Positions 1-30,257 of a stretch of DNA of 64,000 bases are shown here, piece after piece (positions within the stretch are counted from its first letter, which is position 1; every line of letters starts with the position of its first letter). The position numbers were made by a program, and so were the translations under genes. Source of the DNA: Salarias fasciatus. Its lineage: Eukaryota > Chordata > Actinopteri > Blenniiformes > Blenniidae. The stretch spans positions 17,859,161 to 17,923,160 of the forward strand of contig NC_043745.1 in assembly GCF_902148845.1 (NCBI RefSeq). Reading direction: 5' to 3'. A model generated the notes under the pieces. The model saw only the letters and a program-made list of their open reading frames with translations. It did no database searches and was not told the DNA's origin.

Positions 1-514
1 CGCGAACGCCATCTGTTCTGCTCCGCGTCCGCGAAATCCGACCCCGGTGTAAGTATATTCACTGTACACCAATTTAGACCCTCGCAGCGCAGAATAGGTC
101 CCGTCCAGTCGGACCCTGTCGCTGAAGGGAGTCGGCGGATTGTCAGGGAGAATTTATGCAGGCTGTGGTATTTCTGCAAGCGGTGACAGGCGATCATACG
201 TGCTCCGTATCTGTGATTAATAGGGCAGCCTCACATGAAGCCAACACATTTCTCGCGGGGATATGTAATTCGGCGAGTAGGGCAGGCGAAAACTAAATAA
301 ATAGATGACGCATTTCAAGTGTTACGGCGCAATGGCGATATGTTTGATTCCGTTCAAACGAATACACACGCACGTTTTAATGCACTGGGATGCATGACCG
401 CCTTATTCCATCAGTAAGAGTGTTTTATGGGCTGACGAGGGGTGATTGTGGATTTATTTATACGAACATAGTGGCTGCAGCTGAGCTTTTATTTGGATAT
501 ACGTTCACGTTACT

Positions 515-708
515 GGAGCCAATCAGAGGACGGCCTAGCAATGACGTCACCACGTCCAAGCGTCTTCTTCCTGTAACGGTTGTTAGATTCTGTGTGGGAC
601 GGGAGATTTATTTTCCTCTCAAACAAAGCTGTGCGGTTATAATGTAGATGTAGCATTCTTCCCTTCTTCAACAAACACCATATTTATCTTCTCTACTCCT
701 CCCGGGAG
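515..708 (+). promoter_or_regulatory. ccsap: Candidate ccsap promoter and noncoding first exon
   Basis: A CCAAT box lies at 519-523 and a perfect palindromic CRE (tgacgtca) at 542-549. They are followed by a stretch ending at a good splice donor, GAG|GTGAGC, with the junction at 708/709. The first coding exon of ccsap begins after an acceptor at 1896, so a noncoding first exon ending at 708 fits. The transcription start itself is inferred, not seen. Confidence 0.4.
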
Positions 709-1896
709 GTGAGCCGGCCGTGTGGCAGCAGGTAGGCGGGTTTTATCCAGCTGCACTGCCATTGGTTTAACTGCCAACTCATTCAGGTTTAAATGTCTGG
801 CGGCGACTCGCAGATAGGGCAGCTACCACCAGAGCACCGCAGCTTTATTTACCACCGGGGATTTAAAAAGCTTTCTCGGACATGTGGCTTACTCGACCCT
901 AAATCAAGTATGTATCTGACAGAGTTTAGCAAACCTTCAAGTTGAATTAACTGCATCAATACACTTACCCAGAAGTCGTTGTGAAAGTTGATTTTGAGTT
1001 TTGATTCCAGAATTTTTATGGTACTGATTGTGAGAAACTCACTATTTAGAGGCAAAAGATTATACGAGAAAGAAATATTGACTTCTGGTAGTGTTTTAAT
1101 CTTATATGCGAAGTCTATCCCACTGGGAGCAGGACTCCGTGGAAATGAAACAACGTAAATTAAAGTTGGAAATTAGCTGAAATCCAGACTTCTTAATTCT
1201 ATTAACGGGGATCATTAATGCTTTTTATTAATATAGTAATATTTCCAACATAACCTTCATAGGAATCTCTGCAGAAGAACCAGGGTTTGAGCGGGTAGCA
1301 GCAGTGGGTGTCTCCATTCATGATCTATATTTGCCAGTAAAACAAATTCCCACCTTGTGATTTCATATACAAGTACTTTTTTTTTTTTTAATGATTGTCA
1401 TTGCCTTTGGTTGACAAAGAAGTTAGTTTGTAGTTTGGTATTTTTACTTGATTTTTTTTTGTTTTAAGAAACAAACATTTACTTGTAATTGAATGTGTTT
1501 TTACCAATGCCACAGTAGTTTTATTCCTCAATGTCTCTTATCCAACCAGCCTTTTAAATCAAATCAAGGGAACGGCATAAACTCATGAAGTTAACCAGTC
1601 AAAGCTCATGTCTTTCAAGCTGTATAATCAAATCCAGTTGATCCAATTCAGCTGCTTTTTCCTTCCATGTTTTGTAAATCACCAGTGAAACTGTTGCTGA
1701 GATGTGAGAAAAACAAAATTCAGCTTTTTTTCTTTCTTTGTTTGTCTTCAGTGTCAAATTATGGTTATCGACAATGTTTTCTTCTGTGTTAATAAAATTG
1801 TTATTTTAAATATTAGAAATATTTCATTACTATAGAAAAATGACCAAATTGGCTAATAAAAACTCTTATAGCCCTTCTTTTGTGGTTTCCTAACAG
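709..1896 (+). other. Probable ccsap 5' intron, no other gene seen
   Basis: This AT-rich stretch lies between the candidate donor at 709 and the acceptor (taacag) ending at 1896. Only short chance ORFs are present and no repeat family was recognised. Confidence 0.35.
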
Positions 1897-1901
1897 ATAA
1901 G

Positions 1902-3103
1902 ATGGTGACTAAGAGGATCCGCTCAGAATATATGAAAAAGTTCAAAGATCCAAAATGGGAGACTTACAACAAATGCTACGAGGAGATGCTGAAGTACAGA
2001 ATGACTCGCAGGCTGCTGGAGCACACACACAACCCCTGGTTCTGGAGCGGCTCTGATAGTGACTCAGACTCCGGAGGAAGAAGTCCGTGTTCTGCTCCCA
2101 ACAGGAACCAAGTCCAGACTGACGCTGACGGAGTCAGAGCAGAGGCTGAGCTGGAGGAGTGTGAGCAGGTGAGGATGGACAGATCGCAAGAACAGCAAGC
2201 CAGAACCTTGGGAGCAGTGCAAAGACTTTCCATTCCGAATGAAGAGGAGGAAAACGTGTCTGCAGTGCACGGTAACTATAAATTATGTAAAACTTGGAGC
2301 TCATACTGGGGTTTGTGCTTGCTGTGTGACTGTACAATGTGATGTTCAATCCTCAGGCTCACAGCTTGAGGGTGCCAGTGAGACTAAAGTGCTGCAGGAG
2401 GAGAGAGAGGAACAGAGAGTCAACAGCAGAAGCAGCAAACAGACGACATCGCTTAACAGAGACCAAGGTGAGTCAGAGTGGGAAAGTCCTGCCCACAGAT
2501 TTGTCCATTTATGTGTCAACCCTTAAAGGTCAGCTAAATGCTTGGAGCTCTTCTGCCTTTGCCAATCACCCCGAAAGGCTTTTCTCCCTGTTGTGTAGAT
2601 GTGGCTTTGACTTTGGTCTTTCCTTTTTAAAGTAAAACTTAGCAGAGGACCTCCACCGAATAAATCCACAAAACAAACCTGGCGCTCTCAACGGGTCAGA
2701 CCAGCAACAAGCCGTCAGCCCAGGGAGGAGAGTAAAGACAGCAGACATCCCTTTGCACTGTACGGCTCTGGGGAAAAGGATGCAGACATTGCAGCGAGGA
2801 AAACTCACAACGTTGGTCCTGCAGCTTCAACCAAGGAGGTATTCTTCGTCCGTATGACTGTTACTGTGTAGCTGTAGAAAGATCAATGGAATATGAGGTT
2901 AATGTTTCTTCTCCTGGTAGATCCATGAATCTGCTCTACGTGCCAGGACGAGGCGGGAGGTGGAACGTCAGATCCAGACACAGCGAACTGAGCGGCGGAG
3001 GGCCAAATCTGCAGATTTGAACAAGACCAGGAGGGTGGCTCAGCCTGAGTTCAACCCTTGGCTTACTGAGTACATGCGGTGCTTCTCTGCTCGCTGCCGA
3101 TAG
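1902..3103 (+). CDS. ccsap: Centriole, cilia and spindle-associated protein (CCSAP)
   Basis: Four coding exons join in one frame: 1902-2271, 2357-2467, 2633-2838 and 2921-3103, giving 289 residues. The start is the ATG five bases inside the first coding exon. The N-terminus carries the family signature ([20 protein letters not shown], residues about 9-28, then an RRLLEH...NPW block). An acidic Ser/Asp-rich linker follows, and the C-terminal half holds [11 protein letters not shown], an [10 protein letters not shown] stretch and the terminal block [16 protein letters not shown]. In mammals CCSAP binds polyglutamylated microtubules of centrioles, spindles and cilia; that role is taken from the family. 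The acceptor of the third coding exon is the AAG at 2630-2632, chosen because only it keeps the HPFALYG frame. The gene is tail-to-tail with rab4a, as in human. Confidence 0.93.
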
Positions 3104-5160
3104 GACACTCACATGTAGAACAGTGCATGAAATAAGGAAGCCATTCCAAACATGCTGTGGATTGACACAAAGGCTCTTGGATTTAGACCCTCCCCGTTCA
3201 AGTTTCAGGGTGATTCAAGCCTAGGAGCCAGACATCACTGTGTGGCTTATTCTTCAATGTTTGTAGTATCACATTTTTAAACTAGAGTTTTCACAGAATC
3301 AGTACAATCAGGAAAAGAAATCACAGGGTAAAAGACACTTTTCAAAGGTATTTTGTGGTAAATGTATAATTGATGGACACACTTGTCATGCTGACACTAA
3401 GATGAGCATGAAGAGTGCAAAAAATATTTGATTACATTTGCTCACAGCCATATATTGATATCCCTTTAAATGTGCAGATTTGAGATGTGTCTATATTTCT
3501 ACTGCGATATCACTCCACGGTGCACTGACACAACAGCATGCCTGAGCAGATGAAGCCTTCTGATTGAACAATATTTCACATAGTGCGTACACACACCCTC
3601 TCAGATGCATATAATCACATCACTTCGAGCTCAAATGGTGGCTTAACGACAATGTTTTTGTGAGGTTTTAGTGGCTTTTTTGATGTGGATTGGTATTTTC
3701 TTATTTGTGCTGAGTATTGATGGGCATATAGAAATGACTGGGCTCTGTAGTTTTATAGTATCTGTTGTGAGCTGGTTTTCACTTGTTCATGAAGTGATCC
3801 GCCTGGACTCTGTCTAGATGGATTTGCAAATCACGGCGGTTTCACTGTGTTGTGGTGGGTGCATTTGCTCTTAATGTTGTGAACACTTTGATGTGGTAGT
3901 GACTTAAAATGGTTTTGTAAAGATAAATTGATTTTAACATATTTAAACATGGTGCTAACAACAACTTTTAAAGCCAGTGGATGACTGTTGATTTCCATTG
4001 TTTCCATGGTTACGTCAGCCTTTTTTTTTTTTTTTTTTTTTTTTTGACAGAATCAATGGCTGTGAAACATTTACCATCAGAAAAATGTAAACAAGTAATC
4101 CCTGTTTGACTTTTAGATTTTTTTCAGAAGTCCAAACTTTATATGCTCCAGAGCCAAATGAAGAACTGTTAGGGGAGACGATGCCTCAGATACATCTAGC
4201 AGGAAATGGATTGATACATATTGCTTTTTATGACCAAATCAAACAGCACTTTGAACATGTGTTGCCTTTAGGAAACATTTTTACAGCATATGTTGATAAC
4301 TGTTCATCTCGTAGATCTAATCTTTGCTATGAGACATCTGATCCAGCTTTGAATGATCATTAAAGATATTAATCAGCTATGTGCCATTTAAAAACTGAAA
4401 AAGCCATTTAATTCTTTGCTTCTGTTAATATTACTGATGTGAATCTTTAATTGTAAAGGCCCCTCATCTGCCTGATTTATTCCTCACGTGTTGTTTCAGC
4501 ATTAGGTTCAGTATTACATAACGTTATTTGCTTTCATACGGAGTATTTTTTTTTTTAAGCTGAAGTTATAGTGTAATTATAGTTCTGTGCAATATTATAC
4601 TTCAAGAAACTGTATTTGAGAAAGTGTGGTTGTATTTTTTTTTTTTTTATGTGGGATTTCTTTACAACCTAAGGAGTTATGTGAGCACAGTGAATTATTT
4701 CTCAAATTATCTTCATTTTGGGATGGTTATTCAGAACAAACTACCTGGTCTCATTCCTCTTTATGCTTTGTAACTATTTAAAGAAACAATATGAGTGTGA
4801 ACTGCTCTTCATGTGATCGTAAGTTAATTGCTAACATATTGCAAAAGTTTACAAAGCCCAAATACGTCCTCAAACCAGCATACGATCTGTCTTGAAGAAC
4901 CTAACTGCTCCAATATTTTTACATAATTAGGTGTAAAGGAGAAATGGGAACATAACAAAAAAGGTATCAGACATACTGAAATTCTCTGTGCAGTCTGATT
5001 TTGGAGATTGACATTAATTTGTAACTACAGAACTTAACGTTTAAGAAAGTGTACATTTTTGATTACATGTAAGCTGTGTACATAGGAAATAATTTAGAGA
5101 ACAGTATGTGGGCTGAAGTTGTGTGCTGCAAAGCTTTTAATAAATCACACTTGCATCTGT
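3104..5160 (+). other. ccsap: ccsap 3'UTR
   Basis: About 2 kb of AT-rich sequence without a believable ORF runs from the stop codon to an AATAAA at 5139-5144. It includes a T run near 4020-4045. The length of the UTR is inferred from the polyadenylation signal only. Confidence 0.55.
5139..5144 (+). terminator. ccsap: Polyadenylation signal AATAAA, ccsap
   Basis: This is the last canonical AATAAA before the facing rab4a signal at 5354-5359. The two signals, about 200 bp apart, mark a tail-to-tail gene boundary. Confidence 0.5.
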
Positions 5161-5353
5161 TTTTACCAAATGATTTTCATGAGCTTGGCTGAAACTTTCA
5201 TTAAGCGTTGACAACAAACCATTTCAAAGTGGTTTTCGTTCTGGTTTTCCTTTAGTGACCAAACAAGTTCATTGCACATTCTGATCTCAGTAACGTAGAA
5301 AGAGACATCTTGAATAAAAAATAAAGTAAAACCAAGCCTAACTGGAAGTATCT

Positions 5354-5359
5354 TTTATT
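5354..5359 (-). terminator. rab4a: Polyadenylation signal AATAAA on minus strand, rab4a
   Basis: TTTATT on the plus strand reads AATAAA on the minus strand, about 2.2 kb downstream of the rab4a stop. The interval 5360-7591 is then the rab4a 3'UTR. It contains only short unrelated ORFs. Confidence 0.5.
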
Positions 5360-7591
5360 TTAAAAACATAAGCTTTTATCATACACAATAAATTAAAAAT
5401 CTATGATATTCAGAATGCCAAGACAAAACAGACATATTCAAATATGGCTACAGGATCTGATGATACACACATAAAACAACCTGATGTCAAGCAGCCAAAA
5501 AGCCACCACCAGATATGAGACAGTAAAATATTCTGATATGGAATCTGTGAGGGATTAAGATGTGGCAAAAAAAAAAAAAAAGCATACATGAATCGTCGAA
5601 GCGGTTAAAGCCAGGAAAAACACACAAGGTTTTTTTTGACAAGCACTTCGTGTTTCCAAAACGGGAGATAAAAATAACACACGGGCCACAACTGCTAGAA
5701 GTTCAAATGCATTCAGTTAATATCAACCCACAGCTGACCACAGCCGGTCAGGTGTTCCACTGCCGTTTACACCAGAGGTGAATGCTGAAACTGAATCCAC
5801 AGGCGGAACCAGCTCATCAAATCCCAGTGACTTCTCAAAATAACTTAAGCTTTCTCTGTAAGTTCCTCTCGGTGGACGCTGTCAAAACGGCACATTCTAA
5901 TTCATGCCGATATTTAAATACACGTCATTTTGTGCCATTTATAAATACACATGATCACTTCAAACAGCGCTGTCCATCCATTCTGCTTACAAGCTGCTAG
6001 TGCACTGTAGCTTGACATAATACAAATTGACCATGGAAATGCTGCTGAATATGATATCTTCTTCAATATACATGTAACATCTCTTCATAATGAAATACTC
6101 TGATATTTTGTTGGAGATAACATGCGTCGCTCTATATACAGAAACACTGTACAGTGTGTGAGGCTGCAGGAGGAGAAAAGGAGGATGTAAACAGTGCAAG
6201 AAAGGCTGGGTTAGAGGGCAAAAGCCAAGGGAGCGTGACGGTGTGTGGACTGGTGGCTACGTTGCTCGGGGGACAGGAGGAGGATGTGGATCAGGAGTAC
6301 GGGGATGCGGTCAGCTGATTGAACACTGCGTATGAGATAAATGAGAACGACGCTCATAGCCAATCAGAGAGCAGGTGGATGCAGACAGGTATCACAGAGA
6401 GAGAAGGTTTAGTGTTGGAAAACAGAGTAAATATATATGGAACTTCAGTTTTGATTTCAAGGTGGATATGAGGAGGGGAAAAAAGTTTTAGGCTTCATCC
6501 AGGAGACACTTCTAATTGCGTAGTCTCTGGTTATTCACAGACAAAAAGAGACAAACAAGGCTCCTCAAAATTAGCAATACAAGTAGTCTGGAATCTGGAA
6601 GGAACAGAATTCTGTGGTGACCAGACGAGGGTCGGCAGGAGTGAAGAGGCTCCGATCGCGGCTACGGGGAGAGTTTGGTCCAGTAGGAGGGCAGACAGGT
6701 GGAGGGTGGGCGGCCTCTGGTTACCTCCGAGGTCTCGGGCTTCTGTAAGCGGGGGGCGTGGCTCTCAGGAGCTGCAGCCATGACAGCAAAGGTACTGAAG
6801 GGTCCGTGCAAGGGTCAAAGGTCAGGAAGGAGTCTCCAGCATAGCAACCTAAAACCCAACGGAGATGGGTCCTCCATGGCTGATCTTCTCCTCGTCTTTA
6901 GAAACCTGTCAGAGGCGCGCACACACACACACACGCCAAGTAAAATAAAAGCTTTTGACTGCTCTAAAGACGCACGAGACTCGCAGTGAGGCCTTCAGGG
7001 CATTGATTTTTGACCTGAATGTCACTGAAATTTAATCATTTCAAGGTTAAAAAGGAAAAAGCCTGTGTGTGAAATCTCATTACTGATAATAAGATTTCAT
7101 CTACAGTCACACAGCAGTATGTGCAAAGGAGAAGAACAACCTGAAAATACACACACGCACACACACAAGTGCCACCCAAAAGCAACATACACGCATCTGT
7201 GTGTATCTGAATATTCATGTTTTCAGGCGGAGCACATTGTGACAGAGCAAAGAGCCACAGACAGACAGAATTATTTATTCCTGGCAGCGGTCCGCTCACA
7301 GATAATCATAATGCACGCATCTCACTCATGCAATCTGTCATTCTGTCATGTTTTGTTTTGATAAATCAAAGAAGTCCTCAAATCCCCCCTACTCCGAATC
7401 CGAAGTCAGACAAGAGCCTTTTAAATCACGAGATGAGTGACATGCAGGGGAAGGCAGACAAGAGCAGAATATAAAGTCGCTCTGCTCGGCTCATCAGCAC
7501 CGTGAGATGTGAGAGCGCGCCACTCCGCCAGGTCTTAGAAACCGAGCTACGTCGTCTCCTGACCTGTGAGCGGTAAAAGACGACGTGTCCA
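5360..7591 (-). other. rab4a: rab4a 3'UTR
   Basis: Noncoding sequence between the rab4a stop and its distal AATAAA. The middle part (about 6200-6950) is more GC-rich than the rest. Short CA runs occur near 6920 and 7150. No second gene or known repeat was recognised. Confidence 0.5.
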
Positions 7592-11571
<3,980 letters not shown>

Positions 11572-11921
11572 GGCCGAAGAGGCGGTTTGTGACAGCAAAC
11601 AGGACGGGAACGGAAGAAGTTGACAGATGGAGAGCTAGCTAAGTGATGCAAAATAGTCCCGTTGATGATTTCCGCGGATCCCAGATGATTTTCCCTTCCG
11701 ACTTTCCGTACGAGCCTGCTATATCAGCAGGGAGCCGCTGGGGGCGCTGTTGGACTGCTACGTACCATTTGGAATGTGCTATGCCTGCGGATGGGGCAGA
11801 GTCCAGTAGGTGTCGCTCTTGCGTTAACAATGTTCACGGACCGTCACAGAGATTAGTAGAGAAGAAGAAAAGACGCCTCTGCTAGTCAGCTAGCTAGCAT
11901 AGCTGCAGTATTTATTGAAAT
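11572..11921. promoter_or_regulatory. Shared rab4a/phf10 promoter interval
   Basis: The rab4a start codon (minus, 11571) and the phf10 start codon (plus, 11922) are 350 bp apart and point away from each other. The adjoining rab4a intron start is GC-rich with a GGC run near 11402. A CTCF-like motif sits at about 11733-11749. Bidirectional use is inferred from geometry. Confidence 0.6.
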
Positions 11922-19851
<7,930 letters not shown>

Positions 19852-20476
19852 GCAAAATCCATCAGAAAAGTAATATTTTGATCAAATTCCTCTTGTTTTC
19901 AGTTCAACCAAGTTCATAAGGTAGACAAAAATAAACCATTGCGGTATTGTTGCTTTGTTGATATGACAACAAAGGAATTTAAAGTAAGAAAGGCCAACCC
20001 ATCAAAAACAAGTCATGAAAATGTCTCTCTTGTGGATTGACAGCTTTAACTCCCAGAGCATACTTAATCTGGTCAGTGAAGCAGACACCACAAGGCTGCC
20101 GTATAATCTAAATGACAATAACTTTCTGCCTGTCCGTCTCGTCTTTGTCCTTGACGACACATCAGACATGAATCTACATCAGATCACTGACTTCAGCAGA
20201 TTTAGGAGGGATCGACTGAGCTCTAGACACTACAGTCAGACTCTCCATCAAGTCCATCCACATTCACTGAAATACAACCTGTGACCTCTCAACTAAAGGT
20301 ACAAGTTTCTCAAAACTGGTGAAACTGCCAGGAAATGTTTTAGTGTGAACAATGGTGCTTTTGATCGACTACTGAGACAGACAAGGTTAACATGAGCTCA
20401 ATGATGTAAATCACTTTCCTCTATGTTTTTTTGTTTTTTTTATCTCAGTGATTTAACTTGCCTTTTTTTGAATAAA
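19852..20476 (+). other. phf10: phf10 3'UTR with AATAAA at 20471
   Basis: Noncoding sequence from the stop to AATAAA at 20471-20476. A second AATAAA lies near 20871 and could give a longer form. Confidence 0.55.
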
Positions 20477-20889
20477 CGTGTTTAATGAAACGGGCTAGTA
20501 AAGAGCAATCTTATTTAATAACGTGGTGCTTCTCATCCTATGTAACGGAAAACAGACGGACACACTGGTCAGCCTTATGGCTGCAGAAGCTTCCCGGTTT
20601 GGAAGGAAGTCTTCTTAATTAAAAAAAAAAGTGTCTCATCATATCACTGTTACTGTCTTACAAGATATAACCACTGTAATTACAGTGAATTGTAATTACT
20701 CTGAAATAGACATTTATCAGCTTGATGATTATTTGACTAAAGGCTTGAAATCAGCTTTTTGTCATTTTTGGAAGTGTGTCTATTTTGTATTGTTCTGCAA
20801 TAAGCTGGTGGTTTAAGGAGTTTGTGTCTGTAATAATGTCATGGTTGCTTAAGATTGACATGTTTTTTTCTAATAAAAGCTACTTTCAA

Positions 20890-22280
20890 AGACTCGTGTA
20901 TCCCCTGTGTTTTTGCTGTCATATTAAACTAAGCATTGTCAATTTGTAAGGTGTGATTAGTGATCACAGGCTGATCATCCGTTTACAAAGGGACAGTTGT
21001 TGATGTCTTGAAAAGTTTTTCACTTCAAATGTGGTTTTTTGAAAAGAAAGATCCTTCCATACTGTGTGCTGTTATTGTTGAGCTGAACTCTCTGCTAACC
21101 TTTCTCTTGTGTTCACTTTCTGTGACAATCTCTTGTGTTAACAAGTTTTGACCCGTAAATTAAATCATCCATAAAAAACCCTAAAAACAATAATTTATCA
21201 TACAGTTAGTTTTTACCTTTTGGCTACTTTGTCAGGGTTCCTTATTCATAAAAAGATTGGTTTGGGGGGATTTTTAATGTCCCCCTGGGCCTTTCTTTTT
21301 TTAAAACATCGCCCTGGTTTTCAAAATACTAGGGTTAGTGTGATTTGGGTTATTAGGGTTTTTAGGGTTAAGACAATTGTTGCACGCTATAAATGGAAGA
21401 TTTAAACTCTGCAAGTCAGCAACTCAAGTGCTTAGATTAAGAGCTGGTGTTGGGCTGTTGACTAACTGTTTATATTTTTGGCATTAATTATTATTGATTT
21501 ATAATCATCTGTTATAACTGGGTTGAAACTGACCCCAACAGCACAAAGGTCATCATTTTCATCAGAACATTTTAAAAATCAAATTCATTTCTTTTTAAAT
21601 GTGGTTTTGTTTGAATACAAGTTCATGACAAAGTTAAAAAGTATTGTTGCAATACACAGATTTATGTAGTACTTTTATGCATTTGAAAATCAAAGCAGTT
21701 TGAGGGTACATTTATCTGAAGGAAATCATATTGTTACACACTCTGTTGATATAAAATCTCATGACAGAATCACAGCTAAACAATACTAAATATTCTCGTG
21801 ATCAAAATCACATTGTTTGCTGCAATGAAACATGATGCTTGTGTTAACAGCTGTTGAGGATTGTTACTATCAATTGAACGTACACGTTTTTTTGACATGT
21901 TACATTTTAAAACAATTATGAAGATTGCATCCTTTATATCTTAAAAAACTGCTAGATTCATTTAACAGATTTTCTGAACAATTTTAGTTTCCAATTTTGT
22001 GAATTCGAATGAAATTGATTGAATTAAATAAAAAGAAAATGAAAAATAACCAGATGAACTTGTGACGAAACAAGTTTGACACACAGTGGCTTAAGCTTAT
22101 GAACTTGTTAAAAAAAAAAAAAGAAATTCCATGTGTCAGACAAGCAGACGGTTGACGATATTCCCGTCTATTCGTCTGTGTGGTTACTGGTGGTGCTACA
22201 CGGGCCTGCCCGTGGGGGCGCTGTCACACAGAAACCTTGTGAATCAGCGCTCGTTGTCTGTAGAAGAAGAGGCTGCCATA
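20890..22280. other. Intergenic phf10-psmb1
   Basis: AT-rich spacer without a credible gene. It holds a short degenerate run of GGGTTA-like words (about 21325-21370) and, just before psmb1, a CTCF-like motif (22209-22223). Confidence 0.5.
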
Positions 22281-22339
22281 TCACAGTGATACAGCGAGTT
22301 TGAGAGAGCGGTAGAGAACGTCTCATTTCTGCTTCCAAG

Positions 22340-24146
<1,807 letters not shown>

Positions 24147-24493
24147 GGGGGGATGAGCCATCTGTCTGCCTCTGGCCTTCTCTTTGGTCTCTTTGTTCCA
24201 CTTTCACTCTGCTGATTTAGCCATTTTACTGACATCGGGCTTCTTATAACAGGAGTGTTGATCCAGACCTTTGGGGTGGTTTTCCTTTCTTTTTTTTCCC
24301 CTCCTCAACCGGCAGGTTTTCTGAAGTGTCTCTATCTTCCTCTTCTCATCTTCTGTTATCAGAGTTGTGGTCGATCAGTTTGACTCTTGATCAACAATCC
24401 TGTTCTGAGAAAAAAAAAAATCACTTGCCCTCTGCCTCAGTTTTTCTTTTTGTTTTGGATCAGACCATACTCTGCTATTCTTTTTACATTCTT

Positions 24494-24499
24494 AATAAA
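24494..24499 (+). terminator. psmb1: Polyadenylation signal AATAAA, psmb1
   Basis: First canonical signal after the psmb1 stop, giving a 3'UTR of about 350 bases (24147-24515). Confidence 0.6.
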
Positions 24500-24519
24500 T
24501 GAAAATAACTTGGAAAAGA

Positions 24520-26885
24520 AGTCTGGTGTTCTTACTCTTAGATGGTTCCTGTTGCAAGTTTAGTTTTGAAGGGAAAAAAAGGAAATGATTTTCACCAACA
24601 GGAAAAAATATTAATTTGTATTTAAAGTTAACTGATTTCAGCTAAGTGTGATGAGCATGGCAAACAGACAGTCATACACTCATTCACATCTACTGACCAC
24701 TTAAATTCATGAGCCTGAAATATGCTTTTTGACTGGACAGGAACTGAACAGGATTTAAATTGTGTTAGCACTTATTAAAATTTACAAACTTTTTGAATGA
24801 TATCATTTTTAGTTTGAGCTGATCACAAATTTGCCTTGCAGGCTTCTCACAAACTCCTCGGGGCTGATAGGCACCTGCTGAGCAGCATGAAGGTTTCCCC
24901 TGTTTTTAATTTTACTGTCAGGGAATAAGTTTGTGTAGCACCAGGTAACTTAATGTGCTTTGCAAGAATGTGCAGATATCTTAAAATGACTTGTGAGGAC
25001 ATTAAAATTCAATTTATAGCATTGAAAAGTTAAAGCAATATATGGTATTTGAATATTTGAAAACATTACAAGATTTACATTATTCCAACAATAAAGACAC
25101 ATGTCTGCTTGACTAGTAAACTGATGTAATCTGTTTCAGTGGACCTCATCTGTTGTTGATTGATTTTCTCTGACTGGTGGGATAGTTTGATCAGGGAAAC
25201 TAAATCTGTTCCTGATGGGGTTTTATGGCATTAAAGACTGCAGAACAAATTTAATTGAAGGTGTGTTTGCTTACACACTAATTTCAGCCTTCAGACCCAT
25301 CGATTCACTGGTTCCACTGTTTTCTGAGTTAGGATTGTCACTGTAGGTAAGTCATTGCTAATGAGCCTCTTGAGCTATGGGATGAAATTTAATTGTCATT
25401 GATAATACTTATCATTATTCAAGAGGTTTGTACCAAGTATTTCTTCATATAATCTTGGGTACTTTTGAAATAGTTCTCACTTTAAAAAGGTTGATGACCC
25501 CTGACCCAATCAGTTAATAAACTGACAACAACTGGGTGGGTTGATTGGAGGAGATCACAGGATATGTGGAACAAACAAACCTTCTAGCCAGCTCAGCATG
25601 GCAGCTCACACGTTTCAAACCTTTTCCAACAAACTCTTCCGTACTCAGGATCATTGTTTCTGGAGGAACGTTTTTCCAGATCTGGGATGGATCCCATCCC
25701 ACCAACACCAACCTGAAAGCTTTGGACATAATAATCCAACGTGGATGGACAGCAGCTGTGGGTCCAGCAGGTGAACAGATTGGTGATAGTCTCACCTGTG
25801 TTTGATTTAAATTCAGCCGCCCTAAATGTTTTCTTCCCGAATGGCTTCCAGTGTGCAATCCTGCAACTTTAGATGAAACTGAAAGTCTCAACAACTAGTT
25901 ATAGTCAAAGTGGTTTTCTTATGCATACCTAAGCCAGGTGGTTATAACAGAAAAAAAAATCAACTTTTCAGAGTGAAATGATTTTTGCATGTTTTAACAA
26001 CTTTCATGTTATAAAATTAACCATGCTTAAAACAATAAAACGCTCAGTAGAATATGGATATCAAGTTAATATTTTACCAGGAACCTGTTGACCTTATTTG
26101 TTTACTCTATTTAGAAGAAACAGAAGTCATTCAGTCTAAACTTAATTGTATCATTAACTGTTAATAACTGAAACCTGATCCAAAATTGTTTCACATCAAT
26201 TTAAAAACTTTCTGTGGTTTTGAAACTCCACATTGATTTTACATGATTTAGCTTGATGAAAGTGGAACGATTTTACTCTTCACGTTTACTTTTAAACAAC
26301 AGAGCAGGTGAAAGACTAACAAATGGGAACAAATCGGGATCAAAAACATAATGAAGCTCCTTACACTTACCAGTGTAGTTGAGAAAGTTACATTTTCCTG
26401 AGTTAGCTTATACTGACAGCTGGCATACATTTGATTCAGTACTTTAAGCTCCTGTTGTGAATATATGGCAGCCACTCATGTTTTCAAGTTTAGAAGAGAA
26501 AGTTAGGTATGCTTCATGTAGTTGAACAAAGTTTAATTTGCAGATTTCACACCTTGAAGCACAAACATGGTTTTACATATTCCAGTGAGGATGAAATTTA
26601 ATTTTATAAACCATACTTAAACCTGAACTTCTCTCAGGATCAATCAAATCAAATTTTAATGATCAAAAACAGTACTGCATGATACTAACGGTAACCTGTT
26701 TGGAATTTAGGGAAAATATAAAGTGAAGGGTATGTTTGATTTTAAATTTTGCAGAAACAAACAGTTCTAGATGTGCATCTTTTAAATTACATCCCAGATA
26801 ATTGAACATTATAGAAAGACAGCAGATGAAGTGATTCTTCTTTTCCTGAAACCATGCTTAGCAGAAGGAAACAGAGACCTGGTGT
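24520..26885. other. Intergenic psmb1-psmc3
   Basis: AT-rich spacer between two facing genes. Around 25514-25894 both strands stay open for 86-126 codons and the local GC content rises, but no family was recognised. Nothing else stands out. Confidence 0.5.
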
Positions 26886-26893
26886 AATGCCAT

Positions 26894-26899
26894 TTTATT
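26894..26899 (-). terminator. psmc3: Polyadenylation signal AATAAA on minus strand, psmc3
   Basis: TTTATT on the plus strand, about 100 bp downstream of the psmc3 stop at 27003. Confidence 0.6.
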
Positions 26900-27002
26900 T
26901 GTTTTTAATATCTCAAATGTTAAGGGTAACAAGCGTTTACTCAACAACTGCTTCAATAACCAAAGATTCCCTCACACACAAACAGAGACACGGGTGGAGT
27001 CC

Positions 27003-30080
<3,078 letters not shown>

Positions 30081-30257
30081 ATAAGCGTCGGTCGTCACCA
30101 AGGATAAATAAACGGTAGAGGGTGCGCCTTCAGTTTGCTTCAGGCTGGTGACTGGTTTCTCCAGAGGAGCAGACTCGGAGCATCAGCAGAGCAGAGCGAC
30201 CCTCTCCGTGTTAGTGCCTGCTGTTTGGTGGCAAGGGCTAACCAGAGGAGTGAAGCC

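Noticed and set aside
4106-4363. 85-codon plus-strand ORF
   Set aside because: Lies in the ccsap 3'UTR, starts without ATG and matches no family known to me.
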